A stretch of DNA of 64,000 nucleotides from Cryptomeria japonica. Taxonomy: Eukaryota > Streptophyta > Pinopsida > Cupressales > Cupressaceae. Where the stretch lies: the NCBI RefSeq assembly GCF_030272615.1, contig NC_081412.1, forward strand, positions 473,416,157-473,480,156, read 5' to 3'. The notes below the pieces were generated by a model. The model saw only the letters and a list, made by a program, of their open reading frames with translations. It was not told where the DNA came from and searched no databases. Positions 35,101 through 46,166 of this stretch are shown here, in pieces (positions within the stretch are counted from its first letter, which is position 1; each line of letters starts with the position of its first letter). The position numbers and the translations under genes are program-made.

Positions 35101-35970
35101 CTATGTCACTTCCTGCTTACTTTCAGCGATCAACCTGCACAAACCTTGTGCCCTCATCAACTTTGTGGGTCGAATGTCTAAATCGAACTCCTGAATTTTT
35201 GATACCCAAGAAGCTCTTTCATTCATTCCTATGTCTTGCTGTGTTAGAATTCTCTTGACAACTGAATGAGGTACATAAATCACTGTGTGTGAATGGAGAA
35301 TATAGTACCTAAACTGTTTCATTGCCTTTACGACCGCATATGCTTTCTTTTCCATTATTGAGTATTTAAGTTCATGCTTTTTCAAAGGTACGCTCATGAA
35401 TGCTATTGAGACCTCATCATTATTATCATTCTTTTGTAGAAAAACCCCTGACATAGTGTGCTCTAATGTGTAGTAGTAGATGATAAAATCTTTATTGAAA
35501 TCGGGATTAACCAAGACAAGTGCCTGACCAATTGCATCTTTTATTGAGGAAAATGCCTTCTTCCCCTCCTCGCTCCATTCAAAAGATTGTTTCTCACTCA
35601 TCAAGTTCATGATGTATCTGGTAGTCTCAGAAAAGTCTGGAATGATCCTCCAAAGAAAATTCACCTACCCAAAGAAGGATCTGACAACATTCCTGTTTGA
35701 TGGAAAAGTTAATTGTTGAATTTCTCTTACCCTTTCAGGATCTATTTTCACCCCTTCTTTGGAGAGAATATGACCGAGCAACTTAACCTTTATGACTCCA
35801 AACACTGATTTCTTGGGGTTCAAGGATACCCCATGCTCGCGACATCGCCGCAACACTTGTTTCAGGTCCCGAATGTGATTTTTTCTATGTTTTGAGAACA
35901 CTGTCAAATCATCCAGATATAGAACAATGATCTTATACTTTAAGTGGCCAAGGCCTATAGATTCCACTCT
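35101..35970 (-). pseudogene. Ty3/gypsy RT C-terminus and RNase H fragment
   Basis: Two adjoining frames separated by one stop (TAG near 35,665). The first has VLYLDDLTVFSKH (active site YLDD, 35,908-35,919), SLNPKKSVFGV, KLLGHILSKEGVKIDPERV and RNVVRSFFG. The second has SFEWSEEGKKAFSSIKDAI, HTMSGVFLQKND and KHELKYSIMEKKAYAVVKAM, typical of the gypsy RNase H-like region. The 5' part of RT is missing beyond 35,970. It lies upstream of another element's primer-binding site, so it belongs to a different insertion. Confidence 0.9.
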
Positions 35971-35979
35971 AATTCCACT

Positions 35980-35986
35980 TATAAAT
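35980..35986 (+). promoter_or_regulatory. TATA box of the cysteine-rich peptide pseudogene
   Basis: TATAAAT lies 57 bases before the ATG at 36,043, followed by a C/T-rich initiator-like stretch (CTCCTCTCCCTTCTTACA). This spacing fits a short 5' UTR of about 30 bases. Confidence 0.5.
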
Positions 35987-36042
35987 TGGGTCTCCTCTCC
36001 CTTCTTACATATACAACATTTTTGTTCAATGCTTAAACGAAA

Positions 36043-36255
36043 ATGGCAAAGAAATTGTTTTGCGTGGTGTTAATAATCGCATTGGTAGTGGGTATTGCAG
36101 AAGGAGACTATCATCCTCCTGATCCTGATAAGTGTGATGAGTATGTTTAGTGCACAAGTGATGCTAACTGACAGGTATACAACTACCCTAGTGAGGATCC
36201 CTTTATTTGCTACAATATCAGACAATGTGGCTCGAGATTGGGACTTTGCGGTTAA
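36043..36255 (+). pseudogene. Small secreted cysteine-rich peptide, dead copy
   Basis: From ATG 36,043 to TAA 36,253-36,255 is one frame of 71 codons broken by TAG at 36,148 and TGA at 36,169. The N-terminus MAKKLFCVVLIIALVVGIAEG is a textbook signal peptide: basic start, hydrophobic core, small residues before the cleavage site. The remaining roughly 50 residues are acidic then cysteine-rich (visible Cys in KCDEY, CTSD, ICYN, QCGS, LCG). Length and layout fit plant secreted cysteine-rich or defensin-like peptides, but I cannot match the Cys spacing to a named family. Upstream TATA box and downstream AATAAA (36,361) are both in place, and no intron is visible. Confidence 0.6.
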
Positions 36256-36261
36256 TCCCTA

Positions 36262-36284
36262 AGAGAGAGAGAGAGAGAGAGAGA
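36262..36284 (+). repeat. (GA)n microsatellite in 3' UTR position
   Basis: About eleven AG dinucleotides, seven bases after the stop codon of the cysteine-rich peptide pseudogene. Confidence 0.95.
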
Positions 36285-36360
36285 CTTCATTTTGTTGTTT
36301 CTCAGGTTAATGTTAATCTTGCCACAGAGAAACACTTAGTTCTCTAGTTGAAATTTCTCA

Positions 36361-36366
36361 AATAAA
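36361..36366 (+). terminator. Poly(A) signal candidate
   Basis: AATAAA in the context CTCAAATAAATAAGTC, 106 bases after the pseudogene stop codon. Confidence 0.45.
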
Positions 36367-36769
36367 TAAGTCATTATGTTTTTACTTGTGTTTGGACATT
36401 ATTATTATCTTATGTACTAAATGGTAGTGGTGAAATTTATATGTTTTTGTTATTTTAAATTTTGTTTTATGTTTATTCACAGAAGAGTCTTTTATATAGA
36501 CGTAAATACTGCTATCATTTATAAAATTAGCTCTCTCTTTATAAGTTCTTTTATTGTATCACTAATCTCATTTTCACATAGTAGTTTTTATCCGATTATT
36601 GGGGTATTGCATAGCAGATCTTTTAAGTTGTGTGTTACTCATGGTTCTGATTTTGCTAAGTTCATCACTTGCTTAAATACTAGCAATTGCACCTTTGTGT
36701 GCAATAGGTATGCCGAAAATGTGTGGAAGGTCAATAATGAATTTTTTTTGCTCTATTATTTGCATATTG

Positions 36770-37545
<776 letters not shown>

Positions 37546-38179
37546 GATAAAATAGATGCATTAAAAATTGAAAATGTAAACAAATGTGAGATCCAAGAAA
37601 GATCCTAAGTCCAACAATTGTAGAGAAATTATGGTGTGGATGTGTCTACTTTTAAGGAGGATTTTGCAATTTTTAGCTTTTTAACAAAAAAAAGAAAATT
37701 GAATTTTGATATGTATAGAACAAGTTATGTGTTCAAACGTACACCTATATCTAAATTATAATTAGTTGAACTTCAAAACTTAATAAAATGAAAAATATTC
37801 AACATATCACTATCAAACCAATTGCATGCCCTGGGTATTGATGTTACAAACCAAAATTCAAAAGAATTAATATTTTATCATTTATAGAAAAAAAATTATG
37901 CATTTCGGGATACACATCACTCTTAAAAAATGTTGTTTGCTGTAAAAAACTACTTTTTGAGGGAGATGGAAAAATCAATAAAATTTTATTCAAACAAATT
38001 TGAAAAAAATATATTTAGAATCTACAAACAAGATGTTAAAAATAACTAGTTTATATCATCTCCAAATTCATAATGGTTTAAAAGTTATAGGTGTCAGAAA
38101 GTGAAGTTTTTTGTCAAAATATTCATATAAGTGTCAAAAGTGGTCAAAAAGTGGGAACCAGTATTGTGAGTTCACCCAA
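37546..38179. other. No recognisable gene
   Basis: AT-rich unique sequence between the purine block and the second gypsy protease copy. No coding or repeat signal was seen. Confidence 0.5.
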
Positions 38180-39342
38180 GGACATCATGCAACCTCATCA
38201 CTACTACATAAAGTAGTTTTCCATAGTTACTCTCTTCATTTGATTACCATATCACCATGAAACCACAACTTCTATCATAAGTTAGGTACAATATATAGGG
38301 CAATATATATTGTTAGACATCAATGACAATACATATTTCCCACAATCCATCCATCTTCTTAGATCTAAGAACAGTTTTGAATTGAGTGCCAAAGAAAATC
38401 CCAAATATTCATCCTTGATAGCATGTAGAAAATTTTCCACTGAGTAACATTACCTTAAAGCTATGGGATTTCTACAATCCTCATGCCCTCCCCTACCCAA
38501 TATCTCTTTTTATTCTATCTCAAATCTGCAACTCAATATCTTTCCTATCTTTGGAATTCTTTTCATCCTGATGATGAATCATAGAATGTGATTTGAAATG
38601 TTGATGGGAAAAAAAAACACACAATTGAATCCAAAAAAATTCATAAGAATATTACCTTGCTACTGTTGCCGGTAGTGTTGTACTCTTATTGTCCTTGTAA
38701 AGGTAACAATGTATTTTTTGATAGCGTCCTTCTCAAAAGTATAAGTGTCATTTCTTCCATCATTTATGGCTTTCCCATAAAATTACCAAGGTCTACCCAA
38801 GTACACATGATACGCATCCATGGAGATGATATCACACATGATGATATCCATATACCTTCCTATTTAAAATTCTACTAAGACTTGTTCATCTACTAACAAA
38901 TGATGTCCTTTTTGTAGTTAAGAAACCTTATATGGGGTAGGATGTTTAGTTTTGTTCAAGCCTAGTTTATTCACCATGTTCATAGACACGATATTATCAA
39001 TAATACCATTGTATAATAAGTTTACAACAATTACCTTTAGCTCTGTGCATTGTCTAGAATAATGATCTTCTTTGTATTGGTTCCTAACTCTCATTTGGTG
39101 AATTCAAAAATACTCTTTTGAACAAAAATGAGTCTAGTATCTTAGGTTCCTCATTATGATTAGATGGTGATCCAACACTCTCTTTATCTACTGGCACAAT
39201 CTAATTGTTTTATTTAGGCCTTGTACATCCTTCTTTTAGAAACTTAAGAAACTCCAAAATTTTATTACTAGCATACTCGTTGCACTTAAAATATTTATTA
39301 GTGAAACCCCTTCCTCTTCCTTGATAATTGCCTCTTCCAAAT
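38180..39342 (-). mobile_element. Ty3/gypsy protease piece, second copy
   Basis: Near-identical to 9,033-10,194, including the LYNGII in place of the catalytic Asp motif. It ends inside the Arg/Gly-rich part of gag (after CCTCTTCCAAAT on the plus strand), where unrelated AT-rich sequence begins. The remaining gag seen at 10.2-11.1 kb is absent. Confidence 0.9.
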
Positions 39343-40004
39343 ATTATGTCAATTTAACAAATCTCTTTGCAGATCACACTGTTCATCCATTTTCAACAGC
39401 ATATGAATTTTGAATTATAAGTGTATAAATTAAAAGTGCATAAAGTTTTATTATTTATATCTATATTATTTATAAAGTTTATAAACATACCTAATAATAA
39501 ATTTTATAAAGTTTTATAACTTTATGTATTAAATATGAAACTTTAAATTATAATATTTAAATTATATTATGATGTTAAACTTTAAAGTATATTAAAGTTT
39601 AATATAATTTATTAAATTTTACATTTTAAATTAATATGTTAAATTAAATGATTGTCTCATATGATTGGAAGAACACTTTTTTAATATTTTTGAATGAATA
39701 TAATTATATAAATAAAATTTACTTAGACACGATAATGATGTTTTTAAAAACTTTTTAAGATTTGATTAATGGAAAAGTCTTGCATTTGAATGGGATAGCT
39801 CGAGTTTGTAAAATGTTATGAAATGATCTAATTTTTTAAGACGATAAATTAAAGAAAATAAAGATTATAAATTTAATTTATCTAAAAGAGTTAAATATTG
39901 AAATAATTGAGAGAAAGAAAGAAATATTCAAATTGGGAGAAAGAAAGATTCTAAATTTATTTTATCTAAAAGAATTAAGTATTCAAATTGGGAGAAAGAA
40001 ATAT
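39343..40004. other. Very AT-rich sequence, no gene
   Basis: Strings such as TTTATAAAGTTTATAAAC and TTAAACTTTAAAG recur. There is no coding signal. It replaces the gag-bearing sequence found at this place in the first copy. Confidence 0.5.
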
Positions 40005-40850
40005 TGAAATAATTGAGATAGAACCATGTCATTGGACTCTTGAAATTTTGAGTATTGAATTATAGGTGATCCTTGCTAGGTCACCTTTGAATCATAAAAT
40101 ATTATAGAAAATTTGGGAAAGCAAGAGAGTATAGACTTCATAATGTTTTGATTCAAAGATGATTAGTCCCAATCTACACATCTTGACTATGAATTATGTC
40201 CCTTGGAGAATTTGAGAGTGATCAATGAAATACAAATTCATAAAAGAAAATTTAATTTTACTAAAAAAGTTGCAATTAAATAAAAAACATTAACTTTTGG
40301 AAATCACAAAAATGAAAAAAGTATATAAGTAAAATATGAGATCATTCCAATAATCAGCCATCATCTATCAAAACATCAAATAATCAATCATAAATTTTGG
40401 TTATATAAAAACTATATTTATTTCTTATAGAAAACACGTATCTATGTCAAATTCTATTTCTAATTTTTGTAGATAAGTGTAAAATTGAGTGCATAAATTT
40501 GCATTATTAAACTCGTTTTCTAATATATTGTTAGATCAAGTAGTAAAACTAAATATGGTTTGAAAAATTATTTCTATTCAATCAATATTAAAAATATGCA
40601 ACCTTTGTGTATTGTTACAAAATATAAACATATCATTTAAAGAAGTTGAGGTTTCATAACATTTTTTTGTGAAAAAAAAAAAGTATTATATTAAAAAATG
40701 TTTAGATCAATATGAATGCTTTTACAATTCAACTCAATATATAATATTAAATAAATTTTTTTTCCTAGATAGCTTATAATATAAGTTCTTTTATTTTTTC
40801 AATTTTACCTCTAGTTAGTCACACTTAATAACATGAGAAAATCCTCTTTG
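40005..40850. repeat. AT-rich dispersed repeat, member 3
   Basis: Colinear with 3,540-4,330. Shared text includes GATCATTCCAATAATC, TTGAAATTTTGAG, AAAGCAAGAG and AATAACATGAGAAAATC. Divergence is clearly greater than between the duplication copies, so this is an older family relationship. Confidence 0.75.
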
Positions 40851-41079
40851 GAAGGAGTGAAACAACAAAATATTTAGGGGAGATTCAAGAAACAATAATA
40901 ATCTATTTCAAGTGTTCAAACAACAACTTAAAGAAAATATGAATGTTGTTTCCTTTGGGTTGTTGGAGTTTTTTCCTTGTCCTCAAGAACTCAAAGCTAA
41001 ACAGAATTGAGGGATTAACCAAAATTTGGTGAAGATTAACTGAAATAACTTGATCCTAAAAAGGGAGTGAAAATGGTCT

Positions 41080-41480
41080 TCTTTGGAGGAAGGGTGGGTT
41101 AAATGAAATTTTGATGGTTTATATAAGGAAAATACAGGGATCTTTGGAGCTAGGGGTGTATTCAGAAGAAACAAGGGATTCCTTATTGAAGGGTACAACA
41201 TGAATCTTGGCAAAGGTTCCAATAATCATGTAGAATCTTATGTTACTTAGCAAGGTCTTAGGAGACTTAGGGAGAGATGTTATCAGGATATTATGACCAA
41301 AGGGGATTCCACATTGATTGTGAATTGCTTAAATCGAAAAGTGGGATGCCCATGGGAAATTAGTAGCTTAATTGAAGACAACAAGCATTCGATTAGGAAC
41401 TTCCCTTGATCTAAATTTTGAAATGTTTTTAGAGAAGGTAATAGGGAAACTAATGGAATGGTTAATTATGGCCTTAGGTA
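41080..41480 (+). pseudogene. LINE-type RNase H domain remnant
   Basis: In one frame from 41,095: WVK, stop, NFDGLYKENTGIFGARGVF, then NKGFLIEGYNMNLGKGSNNH, VES, RLRERC, KGDSTLIVNCLN and VFREGN. This is the plant retroelement RNase H layout, with Asp in NFDG, Glu in VES and Asp in GDS in catalytic positions. Four stops break it. No RT is attached nearby on the plus strand, so it is an isolated tail. Confidence 0.75.
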
Positions 41481-41568
41481 TGAGACATGGACCTTCTTAT
41501 TGTTTCCCCACTATTTTCCTATTCTAAAAGATGTTCTCTCTACGAAAAGGGGTAGATTTACCTAAAGG

Positions 41569-42261
41569 ATGCTAATTATTTTGCTAATAGTATTGACCAT
41601 GTTAATAAAAAAGAATATTAGACAATGGGTGCAAAAAGGCCCCCATCTGTCTTATTTTCAAATTCAAATTTGGCTAAAGTACATTATGTTGATGTGGCTT
41701 CTTGATCATGGACAAGGTTGCATGATAAGTATGTTTCTTCTTGGCATAGGGGAAGTTAATGTTTTAAAATATATGAAATTTATGAATAAGCCTTGCTTTA
41801 ATATTTCCATCATTGCTACAAGTGGTGATAGGATTTGTGGGGATGACATTGCCTTGCTTTTGTATTCTTGTAAGGATGGTTATTTATGGAATGGTCACTT
41901 CACATGTGCAAATTGGACCAATGGGGTCAATTTTTTAGCCATCGCAAGCCTTAATTGCACTTGCATTATTTCCTTTCTAGATTGTAGAAATCTTCATGGG
42001 CCTAATTTTCTTTTTGTCTACTTCTCTCTCCTAACTATTGTTGCAATTAAGATTGCAATGGGGTGTGTTATGAAATGCTCTAAACCCGAGGATTATAATG
42101 AGTTAAAACAAAATGAAGTGTGGGACCTCTTTGATATGGTGGGGATGACCCCTTATTCCTTTTTCATGAAAGATTATAATAGGTCCTTGTCGATAAAAAA
42201 TTTTCTGATGGAAAAAGGGGACGATTACTATTGGCAACATCAATTTCAGTGTTACTCCTAA
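41569..42261 (+). CDS. Unrecognised 230-codon ORF
   Basis: Among the longest open frames in the window, starting with ATG or near it and ending at TAA. It has hydrophobic stretches near residues 1-15 and 150-165, and several Cys. I recognise no domain, and another frame in the same DNA (NSNLAKVHYVDVAS near 41,660) also looks protein-like, so the real coding frame is unclear. It directly follows the RNase H remnant and could be the degenerate end of the same element. Confidence 0.2.
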   Translation: MLIILLIVLTMLIKKNIRQWVQKGPHLSYFQIQIWLKYIMLMWLLDHGQGCMISMFLLGIGEVNVLKYMKFMNKPCFNISIIATSGDRICGDDIALLLYSCKDGYLWNGHFTCANWTNGVNFLAIASLNCTCIISFLDCRNLHGPNFLFVYFSLLTIVAIKIAMGCVMKCSKPEDYNELKQNEVWDLFDMVGMTPYSFFMKDYNRSLSIKNFLMEKGDDYYWQHQFQCYS

Positions 42262-42639
42262 AATATTTCTCAAGAAATTAATTGAAAAAGGGGAAAGGCT
42301 GATCATGTTTTAGAAGGACTATGATCGCTCCATCTCGTGGCCCTGTATGCTATGGTGACTTTTTATGTAATGATGCAGTTTTACCTTAGAAGGGTGTTAT
42401 TCTACTATTCATGGCTATCACTTTCCAATTTTAAATCATATCTGCTATGGTGAAAAAATTAACCTATCATTTTATTTCTTCTCACATTTGTTTGCTAGTA
42501 TTTGTGAAGGGGCATCTCCCCCTTTACACAAAGGGTTACTTTATTCCCTTTATCAAATATCCTTTGATTATTCCCCTCACCATAATAATCTCTTAATCTA
42601 CCTTGAAAACCCTAGTGATATTCAGGAAGCCCCTAGCAG

Positions 42640-43345
42640 TTCTATTCAAATTGAAGAGAAAGTACTTTAATTTAATGTCATCAGGATAAACGGCTTTAAT
42701 CAAGATAGATAAATGGTATGCAACTATATCTATTTGGAATGCATTACCCAAACAACACAATTGATCAGTCGCACACAAAGTTCCATGAGTGTGATCTTTT
42801 TTAAATCCTAATATGATTTCTATCTCGTCAACCTCTAAAGGAGCCACCTGACTTGGCCCACCCTACCCAAGATCCATTCTTCCCACTTTTCAAGATTGTA
42901 TTTGTCTTCACTATCTTGCAGTTTCCCTCATGAATTTTCAATTATAGTGCAAAGTTCTTCATGAAGGACACCACCACATCGTCTAGAGTCTATGCTTACA
43001 TTTTTTTCTTTGATCCCATGGAGGCCAATAGTCCTTTATATGAGGAAGTTCTTCTTGAATAGTCCTAGGGGGGAGAGGTAATGCTTGAAATCGCCCTTCT
43101 ATTCGGAGATTGTGTACATAACCTCTTGGTCTTCTGAAAGATGAAAATTACTTCGAGTCCGCCAACTCTGGTTCCACACTATAGAAATTTTTGGATATTG
43201 ACTTCCAAATATCCTTCGGTGCAAAAGAATCATTCTCATAATAGAAAAAAGGTGCTCCTTCAATGAACACATTGATTTCCTCCAAGCGTGGCCCAATAGG
43301 TTTCGCAGGAACTCCAAAACTAGTTAGTCCCTCCGGACATAAATT
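42640..43345 (-). pseudogene. DRM-type de novo DNA methyltransferase, partial pseudogene
   Basis: Read right to left: SFGVPAKPIGPRLEEINVF, then GAPFFYYENDSFAPKDIW, RGYVHNLRIEGRF, LPLPPRTIQEELPHIKDYW, PPWDQRKK, then after frame changes EKWEEWILGRVGQ, VAPLEVDEIEIILGFKKDHT, ATDQLCCLGNAFQIDIVAYH and YPDDIKLKYF. This is the motif VI-X half and the start of motif I of plant DRM cytosine-5 methyltransferases, whose motifs are circularly permuted. The UBA domains and motifs I-V (with the catalytic Cys) are absent. At least one stop (after ELADSK) and two frameshifts are present. It is continuous for about 700 bases with no obvious intron. Confidence 0.8.
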
Positions 43346-44246
43346 AGAGATGTCACATCACACACTCTAGGCATTGTTTGTTTGTATTGCATACTCTCTA
43401 TCTTTTTATCACCCTTTAACAGTTTCCTCTGCTTTTCTCCAATTGCTCTCTTCTAGGCAGCTAATGAGCTTGTTTCCATGTCATTCAAGATAATGCCTGC
43501 TTGCTTTCTTTTACGAAATTTGCTTGCACATGACTCTTCAACTTGTATGTTCTGATTCCGTACAGATATAAATTTTAATTCATGCTCAGATAATAATTAA
43601 ATAAAATAAGCATTTGTAATGAACAGATTTAGTCATTGGATGTTACATATTATATGATGGAAAGATCCTAGACAATTCTTGGAGAAAGGAAACATCATTG
43701 ATAATCATTTTTTCCAAATAACACTGAATCAAATAAATAATAAATGTTTAATGCAATTTTTAAAAGTAGAACTCGTTCAATGCTTTCATGCACGGACAGC
43801 AAAGCCGTTTGACCCACACCATTATCCATAATAGAACAAATCTATATAATAGGCTATTATAAAGAATATATACAAAAATATGAAAGAACATTAAATTACC
43901 ATTACAAACCCATAAACCATTAAATAGTGAAAATAGATATAAATTTGTAAATGTCTCCCTACAAACACCACAACCATAACCAAAACAAAAAAATTCTTAC
44001 CCACAAAAACTAAGTAGCTAGTGAGTTGCAAGTCTACAACATCTCTTAGATGATCAAACCATTTCTTAATTTTGTTCTTCTGATTAGTCAATGGATTTAG
44101 TTGCATGTACAATTTTTCTATTTGAAGCCTTCCATTTCCCTATATTTGAGACTTAATAAAATTCTTGTGAGTAGGAAATTGATTCAGGAGTTACATGTGA
44201 AGAATTTGGCAAAGTAAATGATGACAATCAAACTCAAATTTTATCT
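43346..44246 (-). other. Possible upstream DRM sequence, otherwise no gene
   Basis: Just upstream (minus strand) of the DRM pseudogene, 43,400-43,540 reads CASKFRKRKQAGIILNDME and KRAIGEKQRKLLKGDKK. This basic stretch could be the linker before the catalytic domain, but I cannot assign it. The rest (43,560-44,246) is AT-rich with no signal. Confidence 0.3.
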
Positions 44247-44605
44247 GTCTTGAAAGCCTTTTATCCCGATGGCATTAAATTAAAGTTCTTTCTTTACTTT
44301 CTGGTGATCTCTGGAGCAGAGGTTGGTTTGCATTGACTTGGGATACATTTAACTTATGTTGTATCTGTGGAAATATGTATCATAGGTCGATGCAATGCAA
44401 CGTCCCTCCACCAATACTAGATAGAAGAAAAAGTACTTTAATTTAATGCCATAAGGATAAAATTCTTTCAAGACATATATTAGGTATAAAAGGAAGCCTA
44501 CCCTGTCATTTGAAGGGGTCTACCTACAATTTAAGTGATCTTTTAATTATAAAATCAATTCAATTCCAAGTGAACAAGCAATCAAGCATTGAAGGAGAAT
44601 TCAAG
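44247..44605 (+). repeat. DRM-derived inverted repeat, third copy
   Basis: The left arm (44,247-44,300) encodes YPDGIKLKFF. It is followed by motif I text SGAEVGLH and then VVSVEI, more complete than in the other copies. The right arm (about 44,425-44,474) is its inverted copy. Homology to 16,550-16,685 continues to about 44,605. Sequence left of 44,247 is unrelated to the other copies, so the element boundary is at or near the arm (GTCTTGA). Confidence 0.75.
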
Positions 44606-45692
44606 TTGGTGCAAGTGAATTTGGAAGACCAAAGGACTCAATGAAGCCATTAAAGACTTTTGAAGGTCTTAGGAGTGAAGAGCCAATCAATTATGATGTC
44701 TTAAGGTCCATTATGGCATTTAATGATGAAAATTATAATAAGTTTGTAATTTGTCATAAAGGGCCTGGTAAGGACCTTAGGACCAACAAAAAGATGTAAT
44801 AGGAATTTATGGCTTAGGGAGTCTACAAGAGTTTAGGCAAGTTCAATAAATCATTTAATGACCTTGTGTGTCAGCAATTAATATTTTTTGATCAAAAGGT
44901 TGATGTAATGCTTTGTACGACAAAGAATGCTGGTGTATGGACTAGGACAAGCAATAACAACAATTTTTTATTTTCTTGAAATTTTTTGGTGTTTTGGCTT
45001 ATGGTAACTTTGTCTTGAGTGTGTATTCTAATTCCTAATGCATTGAAGAGACCTTGAACATCTTATTTGCAAGGAAGATGCACTGATAATCCATTTTTCT
45101 CATACTTTAGACTAGTTGCATTGACTATTCTAACAGATTTGTGCAATTTGGCATTTGATTTGGTTGATTTACAATGAGAATGGTCATTCCATGAAATTAA
45201 AAGGTTTAATATTCACGGGATGGCACTCCTCTAACATGTACAATAAATTACTAATAGGTTGATATGCAAAGTGGGTGGAGAACCGGGGTGCTCACCAAAA
45301 CAACGAATGTAAGAGTGGAGAAATTGCGTGCTAAGGAGCAACAGTAGAAAATCTGCCTTAAGGATGGACACATTTTATGATTGATAGTGTTTAGACATTT
45401 CAAATGAAAGGTGAATCCATCATCATTTTTATGGTAGAGTGTTTGGAAGAGGGGTATATGAGAAACCCTACTTTTAAGGGTTTGTGAGAGGCTAAATAAG
45501 GGATTTTGCATCTAAGAAGGTTAAAACTTGTAAATAATTGCGTTTCCTTAGTTTTGAATAATATACTTTCCAAAGAAGACTTTTGATAGTAGATTCTGTG
45601 TACCATTCTAATCCAAAAAGCATTCATTTTGTCTACATATGATAGTTATTGCTAAAATAAATTGAAAGTGTATTCATTTAGGGACCTTTCAT
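44606..45692. other. No recognisable gene
   Basis: Contains short frames on the minus strand (45,251-45,627) that I do not recognise. Position 45,693 is the start of homology to copy A. Confidence 0.45.
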
Positions 45693-45955
45693 AAAATATT
45701 CTCAACTTACACATCATAAAAGGATCTTAAAATAGTCATTGTTTATAATGATAAGAATTTGGTTGTTTCGTACACCTTCCTTTACTATTTTAAAAATATC
45801 ATCGACCAAAATATTGTGCAGCAGTAGTATGGAGTGCATTTCATCTATTTTATGCTTAAATATTTCATCATACCACTTTCTTTTCAAAGGCGACTGATCG
45901 ATTGCACTATTTGGGTAATGCATTCCAAATAGATACAGTTGCATACCATTTATTT

Positions 45956-46166
45956 GTCTTGATTAAAGACTTTTATCCTAATGGCATTAAATTAAAGTTC
46001 TTTCTCTATTTTCTCTATTTGCATCGACCTGGGATACATTTAACTTGTGTTGTATCTGTGGAAATATGTATCCTAGAATGATACAATGAAACCTCTGCTC
46101 CACCAATACTAGATAGAAGAGAAAGTACTTTAATTTAAAGCCATCAGGATAAAATGCTTTCAAGAC
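45956..46166. repeat. DRM-derived inverted repeat, copy B
   Basis: Counterpart of 16,341-16,550 with a handful of changes. Both arms are intact, and the DRM-like text LGNAFQID lies just upstream (from about 45,910). Confidence 0.75.
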
